Source: Pholiota molesta
Taxonomy: Eukaryota > Basidiomycota > Agaricomycetes > Agaricales > Strophariaceae
Direction of reading: 5' to 3'
Assembly (NCBI GenBank): GCA_014925825.1
Contig: JACGCK010000185.1
Coordinates: forward strand, 1 to 64,000
DNA: 64,000 nucleotides
Shown: positions 24,801 to 35,337 of the stretch, one piece after another
Position numbering within the stretch: the first letter of the stretch is position 1
How the letters are laid out: each line of letters opens with the position of its first letter
Notes under the pieces: model-generated
Told to the model about the DNA's origin: nothing
The model's input: the letters and a program-made list of their open reading frames with translations, nothing else
Database searches by the model: none
Made by a program: the position numbers and the translations under genes

Positions 24801-25055
24801 TTTGTTATTGATGCATTTCACGCCATGGGCCACACAAAGTGTGGACATGCAGCATTTTTAAATACTTACTGCGAAACTAACCCCAAACTCCTCGCTATCA
24901 ATTCCAGCGCAGCTGAATGTGGAAATGGTGGCATTCTTCGCATTCGTAAAGCTGTCAGCTACATGTCACAAGAACGTGCCATTATATTTACGAAGACATT
25001 CTTATCAATATGGAATAGGCATAGAATTAGGGCAATGGAAATGCGACATCTGTAA
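21813..25055 (+). CDS. KDZ-type transposase with CxC/SWIM-like cysteine clusters
   Basis: KDZ (Kyakuja-Dileera-Zisupton) enzymes are cut-and-paste transposases, abundant in basidiomycetes and fused to CxC cysteine clusters. Five exons fit in frame: 21813-22388, 22441-22594, 22655-24018, 24070-24393, 24450-25055, giving about 1007 residues. The N-terminus has proline-rich repeats of the form YERPL.PP. Exon 2 holds a SWIM-like CLCPQGKDNARCFH (CxC...CxH). Exon 3 has TWNCSIDISATSCSHIVLA, then CTTCTHRF and CPTCG, probably CxC5/CxC6-type clusters. Candidate catalytic residues are D of IVDGV (about 23547), D of VYDFACAL (about 24733) and E of AAECGNGG (about 24910). The C-terminal FVIDAFHAMGHTKCGH and YMSQERAI segments are typical KDZ. 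No stop or frameshift is seen, so it looks intact. Palindrome arrays 1 and 2 lie on its two sides. Confidence 0.88.
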
Positions 25056-25082
25056 TTATATAGTTATCCTAGAATCCATATC

Positions 25083-25425
25083 CCAGAATCCACTGATCAG
25101 GGTGTCGGGTCTTGTCGGGTCTGCGGCGTCGCGCGTCATCAATCCAGTGGACAGCCACCAGATCTAGAATCGCGCAACATTAATCCAGTGGACAGCCACC
25201 AGGTCCATCACGCGGCGTCGATCCAGTGGATGGCCACCGGATCACTTGTGCTGCATTGATCCAGTGGATAGGCCCTGGATCCATTCCGGGTCATCAATCC
25301 AGTGGACAGCCACCGGATCAGTCGCGCTGCGTCATATCCACCGGATCTCCCATTGCGTTGATCCAGTGCATATCCACCAGATCACTCACACACCATAGAT
25401 ACATCCAGTGGATGCGCGCTAAATC
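25083..25425. repeat. Palindrome array 2 (ATCCAGTGGAC..CCACCGGAT)
   Basis: At least six degenerate palindromes in about 340 bp, with arms ATCCAGTGG and CCACCGGAT or CCACCAGAT around centres ACAG, ATGG or ATAGG. Linkers again contain CGCG and GCGTC. The outer arms are those of array 1 but the centre is GC-richer and shared within this array only. It starts just after the KDZ stop codon and ends about 75 bp before the next gene. Confidence 0.9.
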
Positions 25426-25501
25426 ACACTCGTAATTTTTTAAATACTGAATACATGCAACGTGGCAGCCATTTTAATCATCAACTTCATCTTATTCGAC
25501 C

Positions 25502-26961
25502 ATGACAAAGTCTCCGTCAAAGAAACAAGTCCGCCTAGGACGTTCTTCGCCCGTAAAGCCTAAGGTCAATTGGTGTATTTCTTTGTTTTCAATGACTAAC
25601 AGCTTTTATTAGAAAGGCGAGACAGTAGCATCCAAAGAAAAACAGCCTCGACGATGCCTGAAGTGTGAAGGTCGGCCCCTGCGCACTCAATGTTGCCACA
25701 CAAAGGCCGGGCAGAACTATCTCCGTGAACAGCAGGTTATGAGGGTAAGTTCAATCACAAACCCCCTTTTTCAACACTTTATATCCATTTTCCGCAGAGT
25801 CTCAATCCAGAAACTGCTCCTACTGAGACGACTCCTCCAAATATAAATGTGAGCAATCAACTACTTTTCCCATTTTATTCTTACTCCATACTCACCGCAC
25901 CTAGGTGCCCAACCAACAGGATGCTCCTACTGACACGAATCCTTCATATGGCCTCTCAATTGCGACACCTGCTAGGCCCGACCACATACCCAACGACTTG
26001 AATCTGTCCACTCCCACTCCAATAACTCAGGACCTGATAGACCAGAGACTTTGCACCCCCAGTTCGTCTCACCCAAATCAGAGTGGCAGCACACCTGCAA
26101 TATCTGATGACCTGATCGACCCGATACTTCGCACACCTAGTTCGTCTCAGCCAGCTCAGAGTGGCAGTACGCCATCTCAGTCACCATTTCCCCCACTGCG
26201 ACTCCTCTCAGATATTGGACCACAATCATACACTGAATCACAATTTTCGAGCCCGTTTTGCCCGACTATTGGTACAAATAGTACCACAGGCTCAGCCACT
26301 GCATCCAGCCAACTTGAACATACTCGACACTCTAAGAAGGCTCGGCGCGCTAAGGTAGATGATGCTTACCATGGATATGTCAGCGGCGTCTATCGAGGAA
26401 ATGAATCGTTCAGTACGTTTACTCCTCTCATTCAATGTTACTTGCGCTTAAGAGGTGTAACTACAGCTTTATGCCGCACTCATGCTATCCCTCCTCCGAT
26501 TGAGAATACGTCGAAAGCCTCTGCGACATTCTTAGAGTCCATGCGGTCGCTTATTCAGAAGGTAAACTGTTTTCTTTATGCCTACGTGTTTGAAGATTAA
26601 AGCTCTCATATATTTCTAGTGTGAAGATCTATCTGCGCAGACATCATGTTGGCTCTTCATTGGAGCTCAGCACCCCAATGCTAGCGGAGAAACTCTCCAC
26701 TTTGCATCGGCTCGCCTCCAAAGAGATGCCCCTGACATAGACGACATCGCCTCCCAGTTTTGTGACCAAATTACTCATGCCAAGGAGGTAAGGAGGCGCG
26801 ATATGATTGAGGTGACTAAGAAGCTAGCGCAAGCGCGGAAACAGAAAGATGATTTGCAAGCGCAAATGGACGCGATAGCCTCTCAAAACAAGTCTCACGA
26901 GGAAACTCTCCGCCGGTATCAGGAGAAATATGGAATTCTAGATATAGAGTCTGCACAATAA
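25502..26961 (+). CDS. Unrecognised accessory protein with CxxC-CCH cluster and coiled coil
   Basis: No family recognised. Five exons join cleanly: the first starts MTKSPSKKQVRLGRSSPVK (ATG 25502) and is basic. The second, from KGETVASKEK, has a cysteine cluster CLKCEGRPLRTQCCH that could bind zinc. A short third exon (SLNPETAPTETTPPN) is followed by a long Ser/Thr/Pro-rich exon with a duplicated motif (DLIDQRLCTPSSSHPNQSGS and DLIDPILRTPSSSQPAQSGS). A basic HSKKARRAKVDD stretch comes next, then a last exon with CEDLSAQTSCWLFIGAQHP. The C-terminal part, EVRRRDMIEVTKKLAQARKQ onward, is charged and heptad-like, probably a coiled coil, ending at TAA 26961. Introns end GT...AG and are 45-70 bp. 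It is the same strand as the KDZ gene, separated by array 2. Nuclear location is likely but inferred. Confidence 0.7.
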
Positions 26962-27513
26962 ATTCATGTTGAGTCTAGCAGCTCTAGCTTATATTTCGGT
27001 ACAATTAAGCCAAGTTTGTCATATATGAATCGCAGTCGCTCGATATGCATGCATATGTATATCCTCTGTAGAAGGAATTCTCCATCTGAACCTCGGTGAT
27101 TTCTTCCATCATGTTTCATGTACAAGCCTGTGATATGGATATCGGACCTTGAGCACCGGACGTTCGGAGACAAGTCAAAGAGAGGAGAAATTTTTTCAAA
27201 TAACATTGCTGTTGCATGCAATAACTAAAACGTGCGCTACTGTATCGTATGGTCCCATGCTCACTGCGCAATGATGTTGCGGCATAGAAACAAAATCCAA
27301 GCGGTCACATTGTCAATTGCGTGCTTGAGCTGATAAGCATTGCCTGCGTAGACTTATTGTTTTGCGTACTAGGATTTGATCTTCCAACGGCCCCATGCGG
27401 TCAATAACTGCAATGGTGGTACATATCCTCGATAGTACTATATTTGAACTCAGATCAGATCTCGTAGATCGATCTCGTAGATCCACTTCCCAAATATAGA
27501 AATTTGAAATAGA
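26962..27513. other. Convergent intergenic spacer
   Basis: Between the convergent accessory genes at 25502-26961 and 27514-28295. Contains a short direct repeat (AGATCTCGTAGATC / GATCTCGTAGATCC near 27457-27484); nothing else recognised. Confidence 0.35.
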
Positions 27514-28295
27514 CTACACATCAACTCTATCACAGATGGGCGTTTCTTTGCACGCTGCCCTAATGGTATCCATGAATGCACTCACTGCAGCGAGATATTC
27601 AATCCAGTCCAACACCTCTACCCATTCTTTGTCCCCAGGTGTAAGACTTGGCAGAAGAGCCCTTGCGGACTCAAGGATCGATTTTGCCCTCAGAGAATGT
27701 AAATAAAACTTGGACTCATACCGAGTAAGCGTAAATGGATGTTGGGGTTTCCAACCTTCGCGAGCATTCCAATGATGGCCGAATGATTGCATGCTCTCGT
27801 CTAAAAGGTTGCTCCACCCGACAAATTTGTAGCTGAGTTGTTCGAACGGCCCGAGGTTGTCATCTGTTTTTTCCATAGGAGATGGAGGATCAGAAGGCGG
27901 AAGAGGTCCATCGGAGCGGGGAAGAGACAAGGCCGCTGCTATGTCGAAATTGGGATCGTCTGAATAAGTCTCCACCATAGTTTCGTCAGGAGGGGGAAAA
28001 TTATAGGCAGCATGGTCATCCGCTGGAGGGTGAGCGTTCAGTGGCAAACTTCTGATAGAAAGTTAGCTTCGACAGTGCACTTGGTAATAAGTTACATACC
28101 GTTTCTGTCGTGACTCTTTGTTTCGCTGGTTATTCGCAGCATTTATTTTGACCCTATTTCTGGGTGACCACCAAGTTAAAATGGGCTGGCTGCAAATCCA
28201 ACACAAGATACACACCGTTCGACATATCGCTGCTGTTTAGTCTTTCCATCTTTTCCTTTCCTCTCCTTCCTCGCTTTCTTAGTTTTACTCTTCAT
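27514..28295 (-). CDS. Unrecognised accessory protein with very basic N-terminus
   Basis: No family recognised. The model has three exons: ATG at 28295 opens MKSKTKKARKERKGKDGKTK and the exon ends after QQRYVER; the second exon reads PILTWWSPRNRVKINAANNQ and ends RQKR; the third starts SLPLNAHPPADD at about 28052 and runs to the stop at 27514. The long third exon has an acidic Pro/Ser part (DGPLPPSDPPSPMEK) and a globular part with FEQLSYKFVGWSNLLDESM, HPFTLTRYESKFYLH and EWVEVLDWIEYLAAVSAFMD. The start is chosen because it gives a clean lysine/arginine-rich tail like those of nucleic-acid-binding proteins. The first two exons rest on splice signals alone. Its role is unknown; it lies inside the palindrome-bounded block. 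Confidence 0.6.
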
Positions 28296-30094
28296 CTGAA
28301 TAGTAGCAACTTAGCTCTGAAACGATAAGAGATGCGAGTAGACGTACATTATAAGCAATCCTGAGGTAGCTTGCACGCGTTGGAATTCAGAAGTGTAATG
28401 AATAATAGCTGCTCGATATAAATACGCCTTTGTCAGTCACATGATTACTTTCGTACTCCAGCATCAGAATATTTAACCGTAATTTATGAGTTAAAGAGCG
28501 AGCTACACACTCATTTTGAGACTTGAGATATCGAGCTTTATTCTACTCGATTACCAGACCTGTGTGCATATTAAGACCGTCTCGCCTTTATTAAATCTTG
28601 ATACTTAGCAAAGTAATACATTGCAGGAGCCACTTAGAGTAGTTACGCCTCACCCATCCGAATTGAATTCCATGAATCAGTGATCTTACAGGCTTGCAAG
28701 TCAGCAAAAGAATGTATTAGCCTTAAAATCTACAACCTTATGTTTTCAGTAAGACTGCTATTATAGCTTGGGCACGCTAAGAAATTATGTGCAGCACTGT
28801 TCCACGATTGTGGGTCTTGTGTTCGATGTAATGTGTTCAATGTAATATTGCATTTAAAATGCTAATATTGTATTTGGAAGCTAGCAAGAGTGCTGCAGAA
28901 CCAATGATTATAAAAGTCTAAAATGTGTTTTAAGTATGCTGAAGAATCCAAGTGAAATGCATAGAATTGTTCGTTACCCACTTGAGGTTTCATACTGATT
29001 CGTACTTCCGTCCCTCAACTTTTGTTCGTGTTTACAAAAACACAAATACCTGCCTCTTGGCGGGGAATTTTTTGTTGGTTTGAGTCTAGCCATTACATAG
29101 GAGCTCAAATACAACATTTAAAACGAAATATCGGAGGAAACACCCTCCCAAATCGCATTAAAGACCGTCGAGTTCGAGGAGTATGCGACCAGAGTATGTG
29201 ACCTACTCAGTATACGACCGTATGCGACCCGTATGCGACCGCCGTTATTGTACTGTGCTCAGTTATGTGCATCAACAAGTTCACATTTGAACAATACATA
29301 GAGATAGTACATGCTTAAATGCTTGAACAAGAGTGCAGACTGATTTGTGCAACCCTATGAACCATATAAAAACGAGCAATGGCCATGTTGGATAGGTGCC
29401 CGTCGAAAGTCGGCGCTAGCCCTAACCTAACCAACTTAAGAGTTTGAACCAATGAAAATATTTAGGTTAGAAAGTGAATGTAGCATTTAGGTTGCATAGA
29501 CTGAACGTCTTCATTTTTTATACGCTAGACTGAACATCTTTATTTTTTCATACGCTGGACTTGGGCCATCGGTCACGTTTCAAAAGCGCCGGCTTTGAGG
29601 GAATATAAAAACAGGTAAGGACCTCATATTTTCACAAGATTCTTGCTGATATGTGATATGATTATGCCTAACAATGTGCCAAAATTGACCGTCTAAGATG
29701 TCATTGAGGTCTAGTGACCAGGGCCTTACATCTGTTTGAGTCAGGTTTGAGTTTGGTTATGTGACAATCATGTGACAATCATACAATTCTAATACTACGC
29801 CAACTTCAAGAGCGCGCGAAATCTGCATGGACATCATTATCTACTCAATAACACTACCAATGCAATCTAAATGAAGTTTATATAGTAAGAAAACTGTTTT
29901 TGTGGGAGAGGAATACAGCAGAAATGAGAAATTAGTTACAACAAAGATCACAGCAAAGATCACAGACTCCGAGTCAGGGCGCTCAACTCAACAATCAACA
30001 GGAGATTATACGGCAAAAAGTATACCATGATATTAGATGTAGGCCTTTCGAGATAGAACCAAAGTATGCAAGATAATACCAAAGTATGTAAACT
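28296..30094. other. AT-rich non-coding stretch in accessory block
   Basis: No gene recognised. Two small repeats are visible: a GTATGCGACC-like decamer repeated about five times at 29188-29241, and a direct repeat of about 30 bp (AGACTGAAC.TCTT.ATTTTTT.ATACGCT) at 29498-29562. Confidence 0.4.
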
Positions 30095-30767
30095 ACACTC
30101 GCTCGACTATTACCTCCTTAGTAACCCTCGCAACTTGCCCAGCAGCCAATGCTGCCAAGAAGTGGGCACGTGCCTCTTGATGGCTATAGAATTTCTCGTG
30201 GACATTTGCCGTGATCCCGCTTATGTTACTGGCAAGGTGGGCGCTAGCAGGTAGTCAGAATTTGAAGGTTTCTGAGCAGGAGCAGGTAACGACTTACGTT
30301 CCACAATAAACGCCTGGATTTCTCCCGACCACAATCGAGAACCACCTGTGGGGCACTTCGTCGGAGATAGAGGGGTTGTCTACATATAAGTTATCAGCGC
30401 AAGGACACTTCAGATAGACTGTTCGACTCACCCGGATGCGCCAGAGGTGTCAGCGCATCTAAATGCGACATATCCAGCCTCTCGCGCTGAGACAGGAACT
30501 TCACGCGACGCACACGTCCCTCAGATAAAGCGAGGGAGTACCCAGCTTGCGCCTCGGCCTCCGAGAGGTACGGAATAGCGTCTGCGTTGGGTATTCCGTG
30601 AGTATTCCCCATGATATTCTGCCTAGAGATTATATGCTGTCAGCGCGAGGCCAAATTAAAAAGTTGAATACTAACGATCCCATGATGACCCCAGGCTCTC
30701 GGCCCACCACCACGGCGTACCAACGGTTGGCGCCATCCAAATCGCTGGGTCTTGATGGCTCAGTCAT
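30095..30767 (-). CDS. Protein with two RNase H1 N-terminal (viroplasmin-like) domains
   Basis: The RNase H1 N-terminal/viroplasmin fold binds RNA-DNA hybrids or double-stranded RNA; stand-alone copies are common in Agaricomycetes. Four short exons fit on the minus strand. Exon 1 (ATG 30767) reads MTEPSRPSDLDGANRWYAVV then VGREPGVIMG. After a GTTAGT intron exon 2 has GIPNADAIPYLSEAEAQAGY and ends PLAHPG; together these match the W(Y/F)xVxxGRxPGV...F.s..EA pattern. Exon 3 starts a second copy, HRWFSIVVGRNPGVYCGT, and exon 4 completes it with FYSHQEARAHFLAALAAGQV, ending VTKEVIVERV at TAG 30095. There is no RNase H catalytic domain. At about 170 residues with tandem domains it is presumably an RNA/hybrid-binding protein. 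No single frame is long enough to show this gene. The start could lie further upstream. Confidence 0.72.
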
Positions 30768-31245
30768 GACAGTGGAAGAGTGGCAACGTAGTCTTGTACA
30801 AGGCGGCCCCTGTACAAGAATATGTCGGAGGAGAGGAGGAAGCGAATGGGGAGTACAGCGGGTAGAATGATTCCTGTTATAAGATGTTGTACGATTGCCT
30901 ATATGCAGATAGATCCAGATTCTGAGATTCAGATTCGATACTGCCTGATACTGCGCCACATATTTTAAATAGTAGCATGTGGGTACCAAGTGCTGTTGGT
31001 CAGTTGACAGAATTTGAGAGATGATAACATCATCAACTTCCTAATATGATGGCGATATATGGGTCTATAGCGCGCATGAGTATCGCCTGGTATCGGTCGG
31101 TGAAGCCGGAAGAACCGGTGCAGTTTCACTGGATGCTTAGATATACGGCGTACGACTTGGTGAAATTTATTCCATATCCAGCGTATCCTCCTTCCTCAAT
31201 CCAGCACAAATTCACCAGTATCTATTTTGTTAGGGCGTCTCAAGA

Positions 31246-33423
31246 ATGGAATCTCAAGGAATGGACCCACTAGTCAAACGTGTGTATTCAGCTGAACTTA
31301 GATAACAACGTTTAATTCTATTATTTTACAGCGCCTGCCGATCTCGAGCATGCCTTGGGCGTCTTTATGAATGCCGAAAAATTATGGAATTCTGTACGGG
31401 TGCTTCGTCGCAGTAGTAATAATGAGGGTGGGCGCTTATTTACAATACTTATTTGACGTCTATCTTTAACTTTTTTGAGCAGAGAGAAAAAAGGAGGCGA
31501 AGGAACAGCTGCTAAACGCCAAAACCACCTTGCATCATGTGGTGAAGTCCTACGACACCATCGACGCCCAGTTGCTTCAATTCTCGGACAAGAATATGAC
31601 GCGTGCATTTTTGGAGGCGCGTACCTTTGTGGCGAAGCATCCTATGCCTCAGATGGAACCGAATCCTACGTCCCCTTCAGACGGGATGCGGGGTCGTGAT
31701 CCAATGCAGGTGGATCCAACAGAGCAGGTAGTACAAGAGAATCGGTCAGAAGATTCAGATGTGGACGTTACTATGTCTGACGCTGGGGACATGAGCACGG
31801 TGAGTGTAGTTTTTGTGGCGTGTAGGATGTAAAAATTGAGTTTCACTTTACCAGAATAATGTCGAGCGCGTAGCGATCCGTGCTATAGATTGTACTGGAA
31901 ACAGTCATACTGTGAGTATGGTATTATATCCTCCCTAGTATGTACTAATATAGCTTGCACATTGTAGACGACAATCTCCTCGGCAAAGGTTCCTGCGGTC
32001 GTCAATATTGGACCGCCGGCTGAACAGTATCATGAGAACGACGAAATGGAAGACTACACGGTAAGTATTTCACATTGAGACTTTGTTATTTTTCTAACTA
32101 CGTTTATAGTTGCAGAAGACGATCTCTTCGGCGAATGTTCCTGCGGTTGTTAATATTGGACCGCCGGCGGAGAACGATGAAATGGATGAACACACGCACA
32201 CGGTAAGTATTAAATATTTTGGACTTTATTATTCTTTTTCTTCTAAACGTCCTTACAGGCTGTAAAAACCCAAGACGGTCTACATTCGTTTGTAGGGAAG
32301 GATGTCAATTTCAGAGCCACGTCGCTTGCAGCCGAGGAGGAACACAAAGAAGCCACGGACACTCAAGAGCACGCGGCCGATGTGTCCGATGTTAAGGTTC
32401 AGATAGCCCAACTTAGCGCCCGTGCGGATGAGCTCGCGACACGTCTAAAGCATGCGCGAAACAAGCTTCAGAGAGGCGAAAACGCAACGCTTCGCGATGA
32501 CGTGGATCGCTACGTCAAGGAGCGAGACGCGATCAAAGCGCGTATAAAGGTCCTGACCGCCCAGATACCGAAAGGTGACGCTCCTGGTGTAAAGAAGAGG
32601 GCCAAATACTCGGAGGATCTTTATCATCGTATGGACGAGCAGGAGAAAGATAAATTTGAAGGTGATATCGAATCTCTGAAATAATACAGACCACTAATGT
32701 AATTTCTCAGAGAGAGGCCGTGCGGCCATTCAAGAATACTTAAAGGACGAGAAAAAAGCTTCCCTACTTGACTTCAGCATCCGTCGCGCGATCCGCGATA
32801 TCCCAGATTTCCTTCCGGAGGCCGGGTACTCGTCGCGCAAGCTCGCTCTTCTGGTCCATGAGAACAACTTGGAAAATTTACAATGCCGGTATCACGAGAA
32901 GACCAAGAATCGGGACAAATACGATGGTATCGATTCCGCTGGCCAGAAAATTCACGGCGTCCCGTATAAGCCACAGCTGAATGCGAGTACTCAGACCAAC
33001 ATCACACCCCAGGATGATTTCATGCATTGCGGCTGTTACATCGATGATGTCCTGTTGGATTTCTTCTTGTGGAAGACCATGACCATTCATTCCCACAACC
33101 CTGAGCTTCGTGGAATATACGAATCGATGATGGCCACCGAGTTTCCACCCCGTGTCCGCGCATTCGTCCTCCAGTTATTTCTGGTTTTCAGTAACCTCCA
33201 ACTGGATGACCTCTACGCGCTTGACTACGGGACGCCGGCTTACTACACCAGGCGGCATCAGGTTCAAGGGCGCAAACTCTTAGGCCTCATGGACCAGCAT
33301 AATGTGCCCGACCCGGTCAGGAAGTTGATTGCACTAATTTTGGCGGATCCTTCCAAAGGCATAGTCGCACCAACAGCAGATGATATGTCGACTGACTCCG
33401 AGTCGGAGGATGACAACAATTAG
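31246..33423 (+). CDS. Unrecognised multi-exon accessory protein, coiled-coil and acidic tail
   Basis: No family recognised. A chain of about eight or nine exons keeps one frame. ATG 31246 opens MESQGMDPLVK, then ADLEHALGVFMNAEKLWNSV, then a charged coiled-coil-like exon (ERKKEAKEQLLNAKTTLHHV). Two neighbouring exons are near-duplicates: TTISSAKVPAVVNIGPPAEQ and KTISSANVPAVVNIGPPAEN. A long heptad-like exon follows (VQIAQLSARADELATRLKHA). A donor inside FEG (about 32660) and an acceptor at TTTCTCAG skip an in-frame stop and join the globular C-terminal exon (GRAAIQEYLKDEKKASLLDF; HCGCYIDDVLLDFFLWKTMT). The tail DDMSTDSESEDDNN is acidic. The end is TAG at 33423, about 150 bp before palindrome array 3. 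The C-terminal globular part looks like a real domain, but I cannot name it. Confidence 0.65.
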
Positions 33424-33572
33424 CTACTTTGACATTGTAATGTGCTGCGACAATGAAGTTTAGATTCTGATTGGCACTACATACGCATAAGCTCGTCTTG
33501 TACCTCCTCTCGCCCATCGCGTCACACGCGCGCTAAGCGCCTAGATCCCGTCACGTGGGTCGGGTCGCAGCT

Positions 33573-33785
33573 GCTCCAGTATATATTCACTGCATGGGTT
33601 GGTCGCGGTATATCCAGTGCATATACACCGGATTAATTATTCGCGGCGGATCCAGTGAATTTGCACTGGATTTCTTGGTCGCCGCTGATCCAGCAAATAT
33701 GCACTGGATGTGGCTCGACCAACCAATCCAGTGTATATTCGCTAGATTTCCTGGGCATGCCACATCCAGCGAGAATCCACTGGAT
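33573..33785. repeat. Palindrome array 3
   Basis: About six palindromes in 210 bp, for example ATCCAGTGAATTTGCACTGG-AT (about 33650), ATCCAGCAAATATGCACTGG-AT and ATCCAGTGTATATTCGCTAG-AT. Arms match arrays 1 and 2, centres are AATTT/AATAT. It lies between the accessory genes ending at 33423 and starting at 33881. Confidence 0.9.
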
Positions 33786-33880
33786 TTTGCATACGTGGCA
33801 GTAGATTTTGCATATGTACTTCGTGCGTTCAAGTAATCCCCAGAACAATCTTGTTTCTCCCCCAACACGGCCTTCCTCCA

Positions 33881-34684
33881 ATGCAGAAGCGACCCTCCTC
33901 AAACTTATCCACCATTACTATGGACATCACTCCCCCAACGAGTCCTCCGTCGAGCATCACCACCTTGGAAAATGATACGGACAGTGCGCCGGAGCAGACA
34001 CTAAGTCCTTCGTTGAGCGTCACATCGTTGTCGGAAGTCACTGAAGATTCACAAGGACGGTCCCCGAGTCCGAGTCAGGTTCCGTCAATGCGCCGGCTAG
34101 GGATTTTTTTCCAGCAGTGGGATCTCTGTGCGACTCAAGAATCTCGCGATTTGATCACCGCCATGCCTGAACTCTTCCTACTTTACTTCTACGATAAGGA
34201 TTTCAATGTAAGAATTGCTTTGCCTGAAAGTTGTTATATATTTTTAGCTCTAATTCGCTCGTAGGATGGTCCTTCATACCCGCTTCACATAGAGTTAGAG
34301 GTTCATGGAGAGAGGTTCATATACTCGACATATTCAGAGCTTGCTGCGATTGTGGACAGCGAAGTGACTTCGTTGGAGGTATGGCACCGCAGAAAATGCC
34401 GATGGGTCGAGCTCGATACTGTCAATGGCCACGAACGCCGCCTTTGGAGTGGGGTTTTCACCACGGGGCAGTTCCTCATCATTCGCCGCGCTGGTCACCC
34501 TACGAACTTACATTGCATTGGTCTTCCCAATCTCGTCCGAACCATTGATTTTCAAGAGCGCGGACAAGCGACCGCGAAATTCGCCCCTGGAACGACGACA
34601 GAAGACTTTGCAGGCTTGTTACCGGAACCGGAGGAGTCTGACTTCGCCCAAGGAGAAGATTTTGCAAGCATGTTTAAATTCTGA
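33881..34684 (+). CDS. Unrecognised two-exon accessory protein
   Basis: No family recognised. ATG 33881 opens MQKRPSSNLSTITMDITPPT, followed by a Ser/Thr/Pro-rich low-complexity half (SPPSSITTLENDTDSAPEQT). The first exon ends with LFLLYFYDKDFN at a GTAAGA donor (34207). After a short intron the frame continues DGPSYPLHIELEVHGERFIY, SELAAIVDSEVTSLEVWHRR, LWSGVFTTGQFLIIRRAGHP and an acidic tail, SDFAQGEDFASMFKF, to TGA at 34684. The second half is likely a small beta-rich globular domain. It is the same strand as the previous gene and stands between palindrome arrays 3 and 4. Confidence 0.68.
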
Positions 34685-34863
34685 TGGATAGCATGTAGAT
34701 TTTGGGTACCAGTAGATTTCTCAAATAAAATGATTCACTATTATTTAGCGCTGGAATGTTTTAAAGAATATCTAGTGCGCGCCTACTTCCGTGTTAACAA
34801 GGTCCTGTTGCGGTCAACGACTGTTAGATAGCTAGGTAGTCAACTTAATCTTAAGTTGAAAAG

Positions 34864-34951
34864 AGTGTGATGGTGTAGTGGTTTAGCGCCTAGTATTTGT
34901 CTTCTGTCTGCCTATAGCGCGAAGAACCGTGGTTCGAATACCCACATGGGA
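34864..34951 (+). pseudogene. tRNA-like sequence with Pol III boxes (tRNA relic or SINE head)
   Basis: TGGTGTAGTGG at 34871-34881 fits the internal A box and GGTTCGAATAC at 34931-34941 fits the B box. A TCTTC/GAAGA pair between them could be an anticodon stem with an extra ~10 bases, as in an intron-bearing tRNA, and the loop begins CTGTC. A T-run follows at 34963-34968. However, the acceptor stem and most of the T stem do not pair, so this is not a functional tRNA. It may be a tRNA pseudogene or the 5' part of a SINE. Confidence 0.4.
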
Positions 34952-35112
34952 AGTTTTAAAATGTTTTTTGTACTGTGGATTTATTATAAGCGCAGCAACT
35001 TTGTACTAATAGTATAGACGCGAACGCATTCCGAAGACTCAACGGATAGTTGATAATTGATCTGGCATGTGCGTTGTGCGTGTGTGTATGAAACGCAAGG
35101 GCTCGCGCCCAC

Positions 35113-35337
35113 TAATCCACAGTATATGCACCGGACGTAGGTCGCGCGCGGCGCGCGCGAGCGATCCAGCGAATATGCACCAGACTAGTCACGCGGCAGA
35201 TATCCAGTGCATATTATCTGGATCTCTCGCGCGGCATCGATCCGGTGATTATTCACTGGATCCAGGCACAGCTTACATCCAGTGCTTATTCGCTGGATCG
35301 CTCGCGCGGCACACATCCAGTCCGTAGTTACTGGATA
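35113..35337. repeat. Palindrome array 4
   Basis: About six imperfect palindromes in 225 bp with the same ATCCAG...CTGGAT arms, for example ATCCGGTGATTATTCACTGG-AT (about 35240), ATCCAGTGCTTATTCGCTGG-AT and ATCCAGTCCGTAGTTACTGG-AT. Linkers are rich in GCGCG. Confidence 0.88.

Noticed and set aside
29415..29440. Telomere-like CCCTAACCTAACC
   Set aside because: Only about two imperfect units at an internal site; too short to call an interstitial telomere.
34864..34951. Functional tRNA gene
   Set aside because: Acceptor and T stems do not pair, so it was recorded only as a tRNA-like relic.
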